A stretch of 9,479 nt of DNA from contig JAFTJJ010000034.1 of NCBI GenBank assembly GCA_017456465.1, forward strand, positions 1 to 9,479, given 5' to 3'. Numbering within the stretch: position 1 is the stretch's first letter; each line of letters starts with the position of its first letter. The stretch comes from Clostridia bacterium (GTDB lineage Bacteria > Bacillota > Clostridia > Christensenellales > UBA1242). Positions 1-5,364 of the stretch are shown here, piece after piece. The notes below the pieces were generated by a model. It was not told where the DNA came from. It searched no databases and saw nothing but the letters and a program-made list of their open reading frames with translations. The translations under genes were made by a program, and so were the position numbers.

Positions 1-1
1 G

Positions 2-517
2 TCAACAATTGTATCAAAACTTACTCCAAAGTCCAATCTTGAAAATATGTCTGGATTTTTGAGCTCCACTTTCAAGTGGATTCTTGGTGGGACATGTACT
101 GTATTTATGACAATGTTGTCACTTCAAGGTGTTGTTGCTGCGACAAAGGATGGGCTTTCAATCAAAGCTGCGAAATATGCAATAAAGAATTATATTCCAT
201 TTCTTGGTGGCTACATTTCAGAAGGTTTTGAAATTGTGAAAGCGGGAAGTTTGCTTGTGAAAAATGCAGTCGGAATTGTGAGTGTTGTGTTGATTTTTTT
301 TACGATTATCAAACCTATTCTTTATCTTGCAATCTTGTCGCTTGGACTCAAACTTGTGTGTGGCATTTCTGGGGTTGTTGATAATTTGAAAATAAGTGGG
401 ATATTGATGAGTATTGCGAACTGTTTGAAATTTTTGGTGGCAATAGTTATTGGTGTTGCGTGCATGTATTTCTTTTTGTTGATGATTTTGATTGGGACTG
501 GAAATAATATTATTTGA
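2..517 (+). CDS. spoIIIAE: Stage III sporulation protein AE, C-terminal part (5' end outside window)
   Basis: The reading frame is open from base 2, so this is the 3' part of a longer gene and the ATG at 47 is internal. The visible 171 residues are very hydrophobic, with about four membrane segments. The pattern fits the C-terminal half of SpoIIIAE, a polytopic mother-cell membrane protein of the SpoIIIA-SpoIIQ channel. Family-like landmarks are the Ala/Ala-Thr stretch near VVAATKDGLSIKAAKYA, a conserved IPFLGGYISEGFEIV block, and a hydrophobic end closing with IGTGNNII. It ends in TGA at 515-517. The next gene starts 18 bases later in the same frame behind its own ribosome binding site, so the two are separate proteins. 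The downstream spoIIIAF, AG and AH genes support the call. The N-terminal half and the operon promoter lie outside the window. Confidence 0.88.
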   Translation, partial: STIVSKLTPKSNLENMSGFLSSTFKWILGGTCTVFMTMLSLQGVVAATKDGLSIKAAKYAIKNYIPFLGGYISEGFEIVKAGSLLVKNAVGIVSVVLIFFTIIKPILYLAILSLGLKLVCGISGVVDNLKISGILMSIANCLKFLVAIVIGVACMYFFLLMILIGTGNNII

Positions 518-525
518 TTTGTTAT

Positions 526-532
526 GGAGGGG
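526..532 (+). promoter_or_regulatory. Ribosome binding site deciding the spoIIIAF start
   Basis: GGAGGGG ends three bases before the ATG at 536 (its GGAGG core lies five bases upstream). An in-frame ATG at 524 overlaps this site and has no Shine-Dalgarno sequence of its own, so 536 is the better start. Confidence 0.7.
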
Positions 533-535
533 CAA

Positions 536-712
536 ATGTTTAACTTTGAAAGCTGGATTATTACAATTGTGGCTGGTTCTCTTTTGATATGTGTTTTTGA
601 AATGGTTTTGCCTGTTGGAAAAATGAATAAGATTTGTTCAAATATTTTTGGTGTTATTTACATTTATATTGTAATGAGTCCAATAATTGATTTTGTTAAA
701 TGTGTAATATAA
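536..712 (+). CDS. spoIIIAF: Minimal stage III sporulation protein AF (membrane part only)
   Basis: This 58-residue protein (62 if the ATG at 524 is used) matches the N-terminal membrane module of SpoIIIAF. It has a Trp near the N-terminus (ESWI), a first helix about IITIVAGSLLICVFEMVL, the family-like turn LPVGKMNK, and a second helix about IFGVIYIYIVMSPIIDFV. Known SpoIIIAF proteins are about 200 residues and carry a C-terminal soluble ring-building domain after these helices. Here the frame stops at TAA right after the second helix, and the following 177 bases show no recognisable remainder. It lies between spoIIIAE and spoIIIAG, exactly where spoIIIAF belongs. Identity rests on position and the two-helix pattern. 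Whether it is a functional short form or a truncated gene cannot be settled from one sequence. Confidence 0.72.
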   Translation: MFNFESWIITIVAGSLLICVFEMVLPVGKMNKICSNIFGVIYIYIVMSPIIDFVKCVI

Positions 713-756
713 AAACTGCAAAATTGCCGAATTTGTTGTGAAAAAGTGGGTAAAAT

Positions 757-785
757 GTTAATAAATGTGTTAAAAAGTTAATAAA
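757..785 (+). repeat. Direct repeat GTTAATAAA x2 with a related third copy
   Basis: GTTAATAAA occurs at 757-765 and 777-785, a 20-base period, with the related GTTAAAAA at 769-776 between them. The repeats sit in the spoIIIAF-spoIIIAG gap upstream of the candidate promoter. A two-helical-turn period could suit a protein binding site, but AT-rich chance repeats are equally possible. Confidence 0.35.
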
Positions 786-816
786 ACACCCGTTTTGTCA
801 TTGTTTGTTTTTATTT
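781..816 (+). terminator. Weak hairpin with T-rich tail between spoIIIAF and spoIIIAG
   Basis: ATAAAAC (781-787) can pair with GTTTTGT (792-798), with one G-T wobble, around the loop ACCC. A T-rich stretch follows at 800-816. The stem is almost all A-T, so this is at best an attenuator reducing read-through from spoIIIAE/AF into spoIIIAG. Confidence 0.25.
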
Positions 817-826
817 GTAAATTGAA

Positions 827-855
827 GAATATAGGCAATATTGTGATCATAAATA
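827..855 (+). promoter_or_regulatory. Candidate sigma-E promoter for spoIIIAG-spoIIIAH
   Basis: GAATATA at 827-833 fits the Bacillus sigma-E -35 pattern KMATATT at six of seven positions. CATAAATA at 848-855 keeps the CATA core and the following A of the -10 pattern CATACAnT. The spacer is 14 bases, which is typical. Transcription would begin near 862 and leave a leader of under 30 bases before the GTG at 890. An internal sigma-E promoter is known in the B. subtilis spoIIIA operon, which makes this plausible. A sigma-A-like pair (TTGTCA 795-800, TAAATT 818-823) in the same gap is an alternative. Not tested by any score. Confidence 0.5.
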
Positions 856-889
856 TTACTGATGCAATAAAACGAAAAGGTGGTTTTGA

Positions 890-1468
890 GTGACTGATTT
901 GGATGAAAATACAAAATCAAAAATGAAAAAACAATCGTGGCTTTCAGGCATCAAAAATTTGTTTTCAAAAAACGAAAGTGTTTCAAAGAAAATCAAATTT
1001 GTGATTGTTGGTGTTCTGTGTTTGATTGTGATTTTGATTTTTTTGAGTTCGTTTTTTCCGAAAAATTCAAAGAACTTAAAAACTCTTGAGCAAGCAGAAC
1101 AATCAGTGATGGATTATGCAAAGAACACGGAGTTAAGACTTCAGCAAATTTTGTCTGGTGTTGCAGGTATCGGAAATGTAAAAGTTTTTGTTTATGTTTC
1201 TTCTTCTCCGGAAGTTGTTTACAAAGAAGACACTGAAACTGTCACATCAGGTTCAAATGTAACAACGACAGTTACCACGATTTTTGACAAAAATGGAACA
1301 TCTTCAAGTGCTGTTGTGGTTGTTACAAAGTATCCAAAGATTGAAGGTGTTTTGATCGTTGCTGGTGGTGCTGGTGACGCAATGTTGAAGCTCAAGATTA
1401 TTGATGCCGTTTCCTGTGTTTTGTCAATTGCACCAACAAATATTGAGGTTTTGGAGGGAAAATCTTAA
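890..1468 (+). CDS. spoIIIAG: Stage III sporulation protein AG
   Basis: This is a 192-residue single-pass membrane protein (B. subtilis SpoIIIAG is about 229). The order is a charged cytoplasmic N-terminus (1-36), a membrane helix at about 37-56, and an extracellular ring-building domain. LEQAEQSVMDYAKNTELRLQQILSG (residues 66-90) leads to GIGNVKVFVYV (93-103). The end has the characteristic YPKIEGVLIVAGGAGD (148-163) and an Ala/Val-rich helix leading to IEVL. The family forms the large ring of the SpoIIIA-SpoIIQ channel in the intermembrane space. A Ser/Thr-rich insertion at about 115-140 corresponds to the variable loop of the ring domain. The start is GTG at 890, supported by AAAGGTGG at 876-883 six bases upstream. 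The stop TAA (1466-1468) is followed 32 bases later by spoIIIAH. Confidence 0.92.
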   Translation: MTDLDENTKSKMKKQSWLSGIKNLFSKNESVSKKIKFVIVGVLCLIVILIFLSSFFPKNSKNLKTLEQAEQSVMDYAKNTELRLQQILSGVAGIGNVKVFVYVSSSPEVVYKEDTETVTSGSNVTTTVTTIFDKNGTSSSAVVVVTKYPKIEGVLIVAGGAGDAMLKLKIIDAVSCVLSIAPTNIEVLEGKS

Positions 1469-1485
1469 TGAAAATTTTATTTTTT

Positions 1486-1494
1486 AAGGAGGGG
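1486..1494 (+). promoter_or_regulatory. Ribosome binding site deciding the spoIIIAH start
   Basis: AAGGAGGGG, six bases before the ATG at 1501, is one of the strongest Shine-Dalgarno sites in the window. It shows that the in-frame ATG at 1468, which overlaps the spoIIIAG stop, is not the main start. Confidence 0.8.
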
Positions 1495-1500
1495 TCAAAA

Positions 1501-1971
1501 ATGCTGACAAAAAAGAAAAAAATCTTTATTATTCTTTCAATGGTTGTTCTTCTTGTGGTGACTGGTTATTTGAATATTGCACTTTCTTCAAGCACGTCAG
1601 ATTCACTTACTGATTCAACAACAACAAGCGCGAACTTCTTTACATCGTGCAGGGAAGACAAACTTTCGACTCGTAATCTTCAAATTGAGTATTTGAACTC
1701 AATTATTAATTCTTCCACTGATTCATCTCAAATCACTGAGGCGAATGCAAAGAAAATGGAAATTTCCAACAGAATTGAGTATGAAACAACTCTTGAAGGC
1801 TTGATTATGGCTTCTGGGTTTGAAGATGTGATTGTGACTGAGTCAGACAGTAGCATTTCTGTTATGGTTAAATCAAATGGACTCACGAGTGCCGAAGTTG
1901 CAAAAATTCTTGCAATCATTGTTGATGAAACCGGGGTCGAAGCGACAAATGTGAGGGTTATTCCAGTTTAA
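1501..1971 (+). CDS. spoIIIAH: Stage III sporulation protein AH
   Basis: A 156-residue protein with a Lys-rich N-terminus, one membrane helix (about residues 8-27) and a soluble domain. The segment REDKLSTRNLQIEYLNSIIN, the following helix ending in NRIEYETTLEGLIMASGFED (90-109) and the final VRVIPV fit the YscJ/FliF-like ring-building domain of SpoIIIAH. In B. subtilis this protein crosses the mother-cell membrane and binds forespore SpoIIQ, forming the channel and an engulfment ratchet. The ATG at 1501 is chosen over 1468 because a perfect ribosome binding site precedes it. It is the last gene of the spoIIIA operon and shares the candidate sigma-E promoter upstream of spoIIIAG. No clear intrinsic terminator follows. 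Confidence 0.92.
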   Translation: MLTKKKKIFIILSMVVLLVVTGYLNIALSSSTSDSLTDSTTTSANFFTSCREDKLSTRNLQIEYLNSIINSSTDSSQITEANAKKMEISNRIEYETTLEGLIMASGFEDVIVTESDSSISVMVKSNGLTSAEVAKILAIIVDETGVEATNVRVIPV

Positions 1972-2001
1972 TACTACTTAGATATTTATTATTCAAAATT
2001 A

Positions 2002-2030
2002 TTGCATATAAATATTTTTTGTGCTATACT
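2002..2030 (+). promoter_or_regulatory. Extended -10 sigma-A-type promoter for the asp23 gene
   Basis: TTGCAT (2002-2007) and TATACT (2025-2030) are 17 bases apart. A TG one base before the -10 (TGCTATACT) makes it an extended -10 site, which offsets the imperfect -35. Transcription would start near 2037, giving a leader of about 26 bases with GTGAGGT at 2051-2057 before the ATG at 2063. The site separates the sporulation operon from the vegetative genes. Confidence 0.7.
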
Positions 2031-2062
2031 TTACCTGTACGAAATTCAAAGTGAGGTATAAT

Positions 2063-2446
2063 ATGGCAAGTAACAAACTTAAAACCCAAGCAACAGAAGA
2101 GGGAAATGTTTCTTACAAAAGAAACGTTGTGCTTTCCATTGTGAATCTTGCGACTCAAGAAATTAATGGGGTTGCAAGTCTCAGTTCAACTGCTGTGTCA
2201 AGGCTTAAAAGGTTATTCAACAATAATTATCATCGTGGTGTAATCATTGAATTTGTTGATAATGCAGTTTATGTTGATGTTTTTATTAATGTCCTTTTTG
2301 GGTTTTCTGTAAGGGATGTTGCATTTAGAGTTCAAGAAAACATCAAAAGCAGCATTGAATCAATGACAGATTTCAAGGTTGAAGCAATCAATGTCAATGT
2401 GACAGGTGTTGTTTTTACTGAGGTTGAAACTGCATCAATAATTTAA
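2063..2446 (+). CDS. Asp23/Gls24 family envelope stress response protein (YloU/YqhY-like)
   Basis: A 127-residue soluble protein of the Asp23/Gls24 (DUF322) family. Landmarks are the N-terminal GNVSYKRNVVLSIVNLATQEINGVASL (residues 14-40), the central beta pair with VYVDVFINVLFGFSVRDVAFRVQENI (69-94), and the end MTDFKVEAINVNVTGVVF. Members are small cytoplasmic proteins, often held at the membrane by AmaP-type anchors and linked to envelope stress. In many Clostridia one member lies between spoIIIAH and nusB, as here. The start at 2063 is chosen over the in-frame GTG at 2021 because that GTG lies inside the promoter -10 region, and GTGAGGT sits five bases before 2063. Flanked by its own promoter and terminator, it is probably transcribed alone. 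Paralogues exist elsewhere in most genomes, so no specific symbol is given. Confidence 0.9.
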   Translation: MASNKLKTQATEEGNVSYKRNVVLSIVNLATQEINGVASLSSTAVSRLKRLFNNNYHRGVIIEFVDNAVYVDVFINVLFGFSVRDVAFRVQENIKSSIESMTDFKVEAINVNVTGVVFTEVETASII

Positions 2447-2455
2447 AACAAACTG

Positions 2456-2486
2456 ACCCTTACTTTCAGGTGTAAGGGTTATTTTT
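2456..2486 (+). terminator. Intrinsic terminator after asp23
   Basis: ACCCTTAC (2456-2463) and GTAAGGGT (2472-2479) form a perfect 8-bp stem with an 8-base loop, followed by TATTTTTAT. It begins ten bases after the asp23 stop and lies upstream of the next gene. Confidence 0.7.
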
Positions 2487-2523
2487 ATGTGATGAATTAA
2501 ATTCTTGTGGGAGATTTTTCTGC

Positions 2524-3537
2524 ATGGGAAAGAAAAATGAAAAAGGTGGATTGAAATACATTATTTCATTTTTGACACTTGCTGTTTTGTGGCTTGTGTC
2601 AATTGTTTTGTTTGCGTGTTCTGTCATTTCAATTATTCCGTTTGTGATTTTGTTTGCTTTGAGTTTTGTTTTGATGTTGATTGTTGTAATGGCATACATA
2701 AAGTTCAGAAAAAAACAAATTGAAAAACTCAAGAAAGTCGAATTGGTCAAGGGGAATTTGTCAGATGAAGATTTGATTAATCTTTACAATCTTGCAGGGA
2801 TTCCGGTAATACGTGATGAAAACGGCAAAATTAAAAATATTTATGAATTGTTGGCCCTTGAGGTGTTGTATGATGAAAACGGCAACAGGATCAGAACAAT
2901 TTATGAACTTTTGGGAATTGTCCCACGATTTGATAAAAATGGAAAAGAAGTTCCAACAGTTTTGTCAATCAAGAACAGGGTTGGTTCATTTATCAAACCT
3001 CAAATGAAGTCTGGAGTGTTGACAAGAGTCCTCACGGAACAAGAAAAAGAAGATCTTCTTGTTAAGCAAATGCTTGAGGAAAAACTCAAACAGGCAAAAG
3101 AGTCTGGGGATGACAAAAAGGCAAAAACAATTGCAAAAGTTATTGGCGCGAAGAAAAAGGAAGAGAAAAAATCTTCATCAAGCAAAACGCCAAAAATTAT
3201 TTTGGCAAAAGGAAAAGCTGTGAAGATGGGCAAAGTGAGTGAAATTAAAGCTCCGCCAACATCAAATTTTTTCAAAGACATCATTGCACTTGCTGGAATT
3301 GTTGAAAAGAAAGTCAAAGAGGCAATTCAAATTCCAGAGTCGGAAAAAAGCAAACCGAAAGAGTTTGAAGGATTCAGATTGCCAAAGCAAAGTGATCAAA
3401 GATCCCAGCCACAAACAAGAAGAGTTCCCCGAGGAAGGGCGTTTTATGGTTTTTCAAATCCAATCAAAAGAGGTTATGGACCACAACGAGACAATTCATT
3501 TATGAATCTTGGTGATGAAAATGAAATGGGAAGATAA
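2524..3537 (+). CDS. Unrecognised two-helix membrane protein with IYELL repeats, between asp23 and nusB
   Basis: A 337-residue protein I cannot assign to a named family. Two N-terminal membrane helices (about 12-31 and 34-58) form a hairpin, followed by a basic stretch (61-71) that places the rest in the cytoplasm. Residues about 94-157 hold two clear copies of a short motif, D-E-N-G followed by IYELL (97-111 and 117-130), and a decayed third (FDKNGKEVPTVLSIKNRV). Then come a Lys/Glu-rich probable coiled coil (170-217), a low-complexity Lys/Ser stretch, a possible amphipathic helix at 249-267, and an Arg/Gly/Gln-rich disordered tail. The topology resembles AmaP, the Asp23 anchor, and the gene sits next to asp23, so an anchoring or scaffold role is an inference. 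The start ATG at 2524 has GGGAG ten bases upstream. nusB follows 23 bases later, so it probably heads the nusB-recN transcript, although I found no convincing promoter. Confidence 0.8.
   Translation: MGKKNEKGGLKYIISFLTLAVLWLVSIVLFACSVISIIPFVILFALSFVLMLIVVMAYIKFRKKQIEKLKKVELVKGNLSDEDLINLYNLAGIPVIRDENGKIKNIYELLALEVLYDENGNRIRTIYELLGIVPRFDKNGKEVPTVLSIKNRVGSFIKPQMKSGVLTRVLTEQEKEDLLVKQMLEEKLKQAKESGDDKKAKTIAKVIGAKKKEEKKSSSSKTPKIILAKGKAVKMGKVSEIKAPPTSNFFKDIIALAGIVEKKVKEAIQIPESEKSKPKEFEGFRLPKQSDQRSQPQTRRVPRGRAFYGFSNPIKRGYGPQRDNSFMNLGDENEMGR
2814..2885 (+). repeat. Internal tandem duplication within the 337-aa membrane protein gene
   Basis: TGATGAAAACGGCAA is identical at 2814-2828 and 2871-2885, exactly 57 bases (19 codons) apart. 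The following TTTATGAA-type segment is also conserved between the two copies. This shows a fairly recent in-frame duplication. A third, diverged copy follows at the protein level. Confidence 0.75.
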
Positions 3538-3560
3538 TAATTTAAACAAAGAGGTTTTTT

Positions 3561-3941
3561 ATGAGTAGAAGTGTTGCAAGGGAAATTGCATTCAAGTTGA
3601 TTTTTGAATATGTTTTTAACAAAGAAGAAGATAATGAACTTTTGAGTGAATATTTGGATGAAAACTCAGCAGAGGCCGGGTATATTCAAAATGTTTACCA
3701 TGGTGTGATCTCTCATTATGATGAACTTTGTGGAATTGTAAAGGACAAGTCTGTTGGATTTTCATTTGATAGAATTTTTAAAGTTGACCTTGCAATTTTG
3801 CTTGTTGCGTTGTATGAAATCAAGTATGTGGAAAGCATTCCAACAAAAGTAAGCATAAATGAAGCTTTAAATCTTGCGAAAGCTTATTCAACTGAAAAAA
3901 GCAACAAGTTTATTAATGGAATATTGGCAAGTGTGGTGTAA
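3561..3941 (+). CDS. nusB: Transcription antitermination factor NusB
   Basis: A 126-residue all-helical RNA-binding protein. The N-terminal SRSVAREIAFKLIFEY matches the family's R-x-x-A-R-x-x-A-hydrophobic start. The C-terminal signature is clear: IPTKVSINEALNLAKAYSTEKSNKFINGIL (residues 93-122). NusB binds boxA RNA with NusE (ribosomal S10) and promotes antitermination on rRNA operons. GAGG at 3551-3554 precedes the ATG by six bases. The gene follows the membrane-protein gene by 23 bases, and its stop (3939-3941) is three bases from the xseA start, so the two are likely translationally coupled. Length is at the short end of normal. folD, which sits between nusB and xseA in B. subtilis, is absent. 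Confidence 0.95.
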   Translation: MSRSVAREIAFKLIFEYVFNKEEDNELLSEYLDENSAEAGYIQNVYHGVISHYDELCGIVKDKSVGFSFDRIFKVDLAILLVALYEIKYVESIPTKVSINEALNLAKAYSTEKSNKFINGILASVV

Positions 3942-3944
3942 AGA

Positions 3945-5135
3945 ATGCAAAATTTGACACTAACAATTACACAACTTAATACTTACATAAAGCAGATCAT
4001 TGATTCAGAAGAGCTCATTTCAAATGTCAGTGTTCATGGTGAAATTTCAAACTTTAAAGTTTCAAATGGGAATGCTTACTTTGACATAAAAGAAGAGGGG
4101 GCACAACTCTCATGCATTCGTTTTGGAGAAAGTTCAAGCCAGTTTAAAAATGGTGACCAAGTCTTGGTTACCGGAAGGCTTAATTATCACATCAAACTTG
4201 GCAGGTTGACTTTTGTCGCAAACAAAATTGAAGCTTATGGAATGGGTGAGCTTTACAAAAAGTATCTTGAACTCAAAGAAAAACTTGAAGAGCAGGGAAT
4301 TTTTGACGAAAGGTATAAAAAACAAATTCCAAAGTATGCGATGAGTGTTGGAGTGGTGACCAGTGAAACAGGGGCGGTTATTCGGGATATTTTGCATGTG
4401 AGAGCAAAGAAAAATCCATACACAACGGTTTATATTTATCCATCAAAAGTGCAAGGCGTTAACGCTGAAGATGATGTTGTGAGAGGAATCAAATTCTTTT
4501 CAGAAGAATTTCCTGTTGATGTGATTATTGTCGCACGTGGTGGTGGATCTTTTGAAGATCTTGCTCCTTTTAACACCGAAAAGGTGGCGAGGGCTGCGTT
4601 TGAATGTAAAATCCCAATCATTTCGGCTGTTGGTCATGAAACTGATTTTTCGCTTTTGGATTTTGCAGCGGATTTCAGAGCCCCAACACCTTCAGTTGCT
4701 GGGGAGGTTGCTTTCTTTGATTTTGAAAACGAGGTTGGCAGAATCAAGGGAAACATTGAGTCTGCAAAGTACTTCATGGACAAGAAACTTAAATATGAAA
4801 AGACTCAGGTTGAACTTAAGGTTGCGAACAATTTGGGTATTGTTGAGAATATGTTTCTTGAAGACAAATCAAAAATTTCAAGAATGTTGATGAGTTTGGA
4901 GACAGCGATTGATAAATTGGTTGCAATCAAAACACATGAATTGGAAAAAATGATCTTCAAACTTGAAGAAAATAATCCATTGACCATACTTAAAAAAGGA
5001 TATGCAAAAATCACAAGAGATGAAGATGTTATCAGTAGTATAAAAAACGTGAAACTTGGTGACGAGATTACTGTTCAGCTTAGGGATGGTAAGTTTGTGG
5101 CTGAAGTAAATGATATTCAAGGAGAACAAAAATGA
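3945..5135 (+). CDS. xseA: Exodeoxyribonuclease VII large subunit
   Basis: A 396-residue protein, slightly shorter than B. subtilis XseA (about 448) but usual for Clostridia. The N-terminal OB-fold is visible as VSVHGEISNFK (28-38), YFDIKE (45-50) and VLVTGRLNYH (73-82). The catalytic region has VGVVTSETGAVIRDIL (135-150), IIVARGGGSFEDLAPFNTE (194-212) and the block PIISAVGHETDFSLLDFAADFRAPTPS (224-250). A long coiled coil follows (about 260-343), and the C-terminal segment KKGYAKI...GDEITVQLRDGKFVAEV is typical. With XseB it degrades single-stranded DNA into acid-soluble oligonucleotides. The start has no strong Shine-Dalgarno site of its own and lies three bases after nusB. The TGA stop overlaps the xseB ATG (ATGA). 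Confidence 0.96.
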   Translation: MQNLTLTITQLNTYIKQIIDSEELISNVSVHGEISNFKVSNGNAYFDIKEEGAQLSCIRFGESSSQFKNGDQVLVTGRLNYHIKLGRLTFVANKIEAYGMGELYKKYLELKEKLEEQGIFDERYKKQIPKYAMSVGVVTSETGAVIRDILHVRAKKNPYTTVYIYPSKVQGVNAEDDVVRGIKFFSEEFPVDVIIVARGGGSFEDLAPFNTEKVARAAFECKIPIISAVGHETDFSLLDFAADFRAPTPSVAGEVAFFDFENEVGRIKGNIESAKYFMDKKLKYEKTQVELKVANNLGIVENMFLEDKSKISRMLMSLETAIDKLVAIKTHELEKMIFKLEENNPLTILKKGYAKITRDEDVISSIKNVKLGDEITVQLRDGKFVAEVNDIQGEQK

Positions 5136-5344
5136 CATATGAAGAAGCAATAAAAAGATTGGAAGAGATTTCTCAGGCATTGTCGAGTGACAGTGTGTCT
5201 CTTGATGAGGCTGTGAAATTGTTTGAAGAAAGTACAAAGCTTTCAAAAATTTGTTTTGAGACAATTAAGAATGTTGAAACAAAAGTGTCTCTCATCAAAA
5301 AGGAACTTGATGAAATCAAAGAAAAGCCATTTTCTGTGGAATAA
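5132..5344 (+). CDS. xseB: Exodeoxyribonuclease VII small subunit
   Basis: A 70-residue helical protein with the standard XseB layout. It begins MTYEEAIKRLEEISQALSSD, continues with SLDEAVKLFEESTKLSKIC, and ends in a charged helix (KKELDEIKEK). It binds the coiled-coil arm of XseA and is required for exonuclease VII activity. The ATG overlaps the xseA stop by the ATGA arrangement, with AAGGAG at 5119-5124 seven bases upstream, so the two subunits are coupled. The gene usually following in Clostridia and Bacilli (ispA) is missing; recN follows after 20 bases. Confidence 0.95.
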   Translation: MTYEEAIKRLEEISQALSSDSVSLDEAVKLFEESTKLSKICFETIKNVETKVSLIKKELDEIKEKPFSVE

Positions 5345-5364
5345 TTTTTAAGGGAAAAATGTAA

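Noticed and set aside
515..538. SpoIIIAE-SpoIIIAF fusion, since both are in the same frame
   Set aside because: A TGA separates them, and a strong GGAGGGG ribosome binding site precedes the SpoIIIAF ATG, so independent initiation is the simpler reading.
1468..1500. ATG at 1468 as the start of spoIIIAH (overlapping the spoIIIAG stop)
   Set aside because: AAGGAGGGG six bases before the ATG at 1501 is far better. The extra 11 residues are mostly the translated ribosome binding site region.
2021..2062. GTG at 2021 as the asp23 start
   Set aside because: It lies inside the promoter -10 region, and the extra 14 residues do not match the family. The ATG at 2063 has a Shine-Dalgarno site.
4878..5264. 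128-codon minus-strand frame opposite xseA/xseB
   Set aside because: It is the complement of two clearly identified genes and no motif was seen in it.
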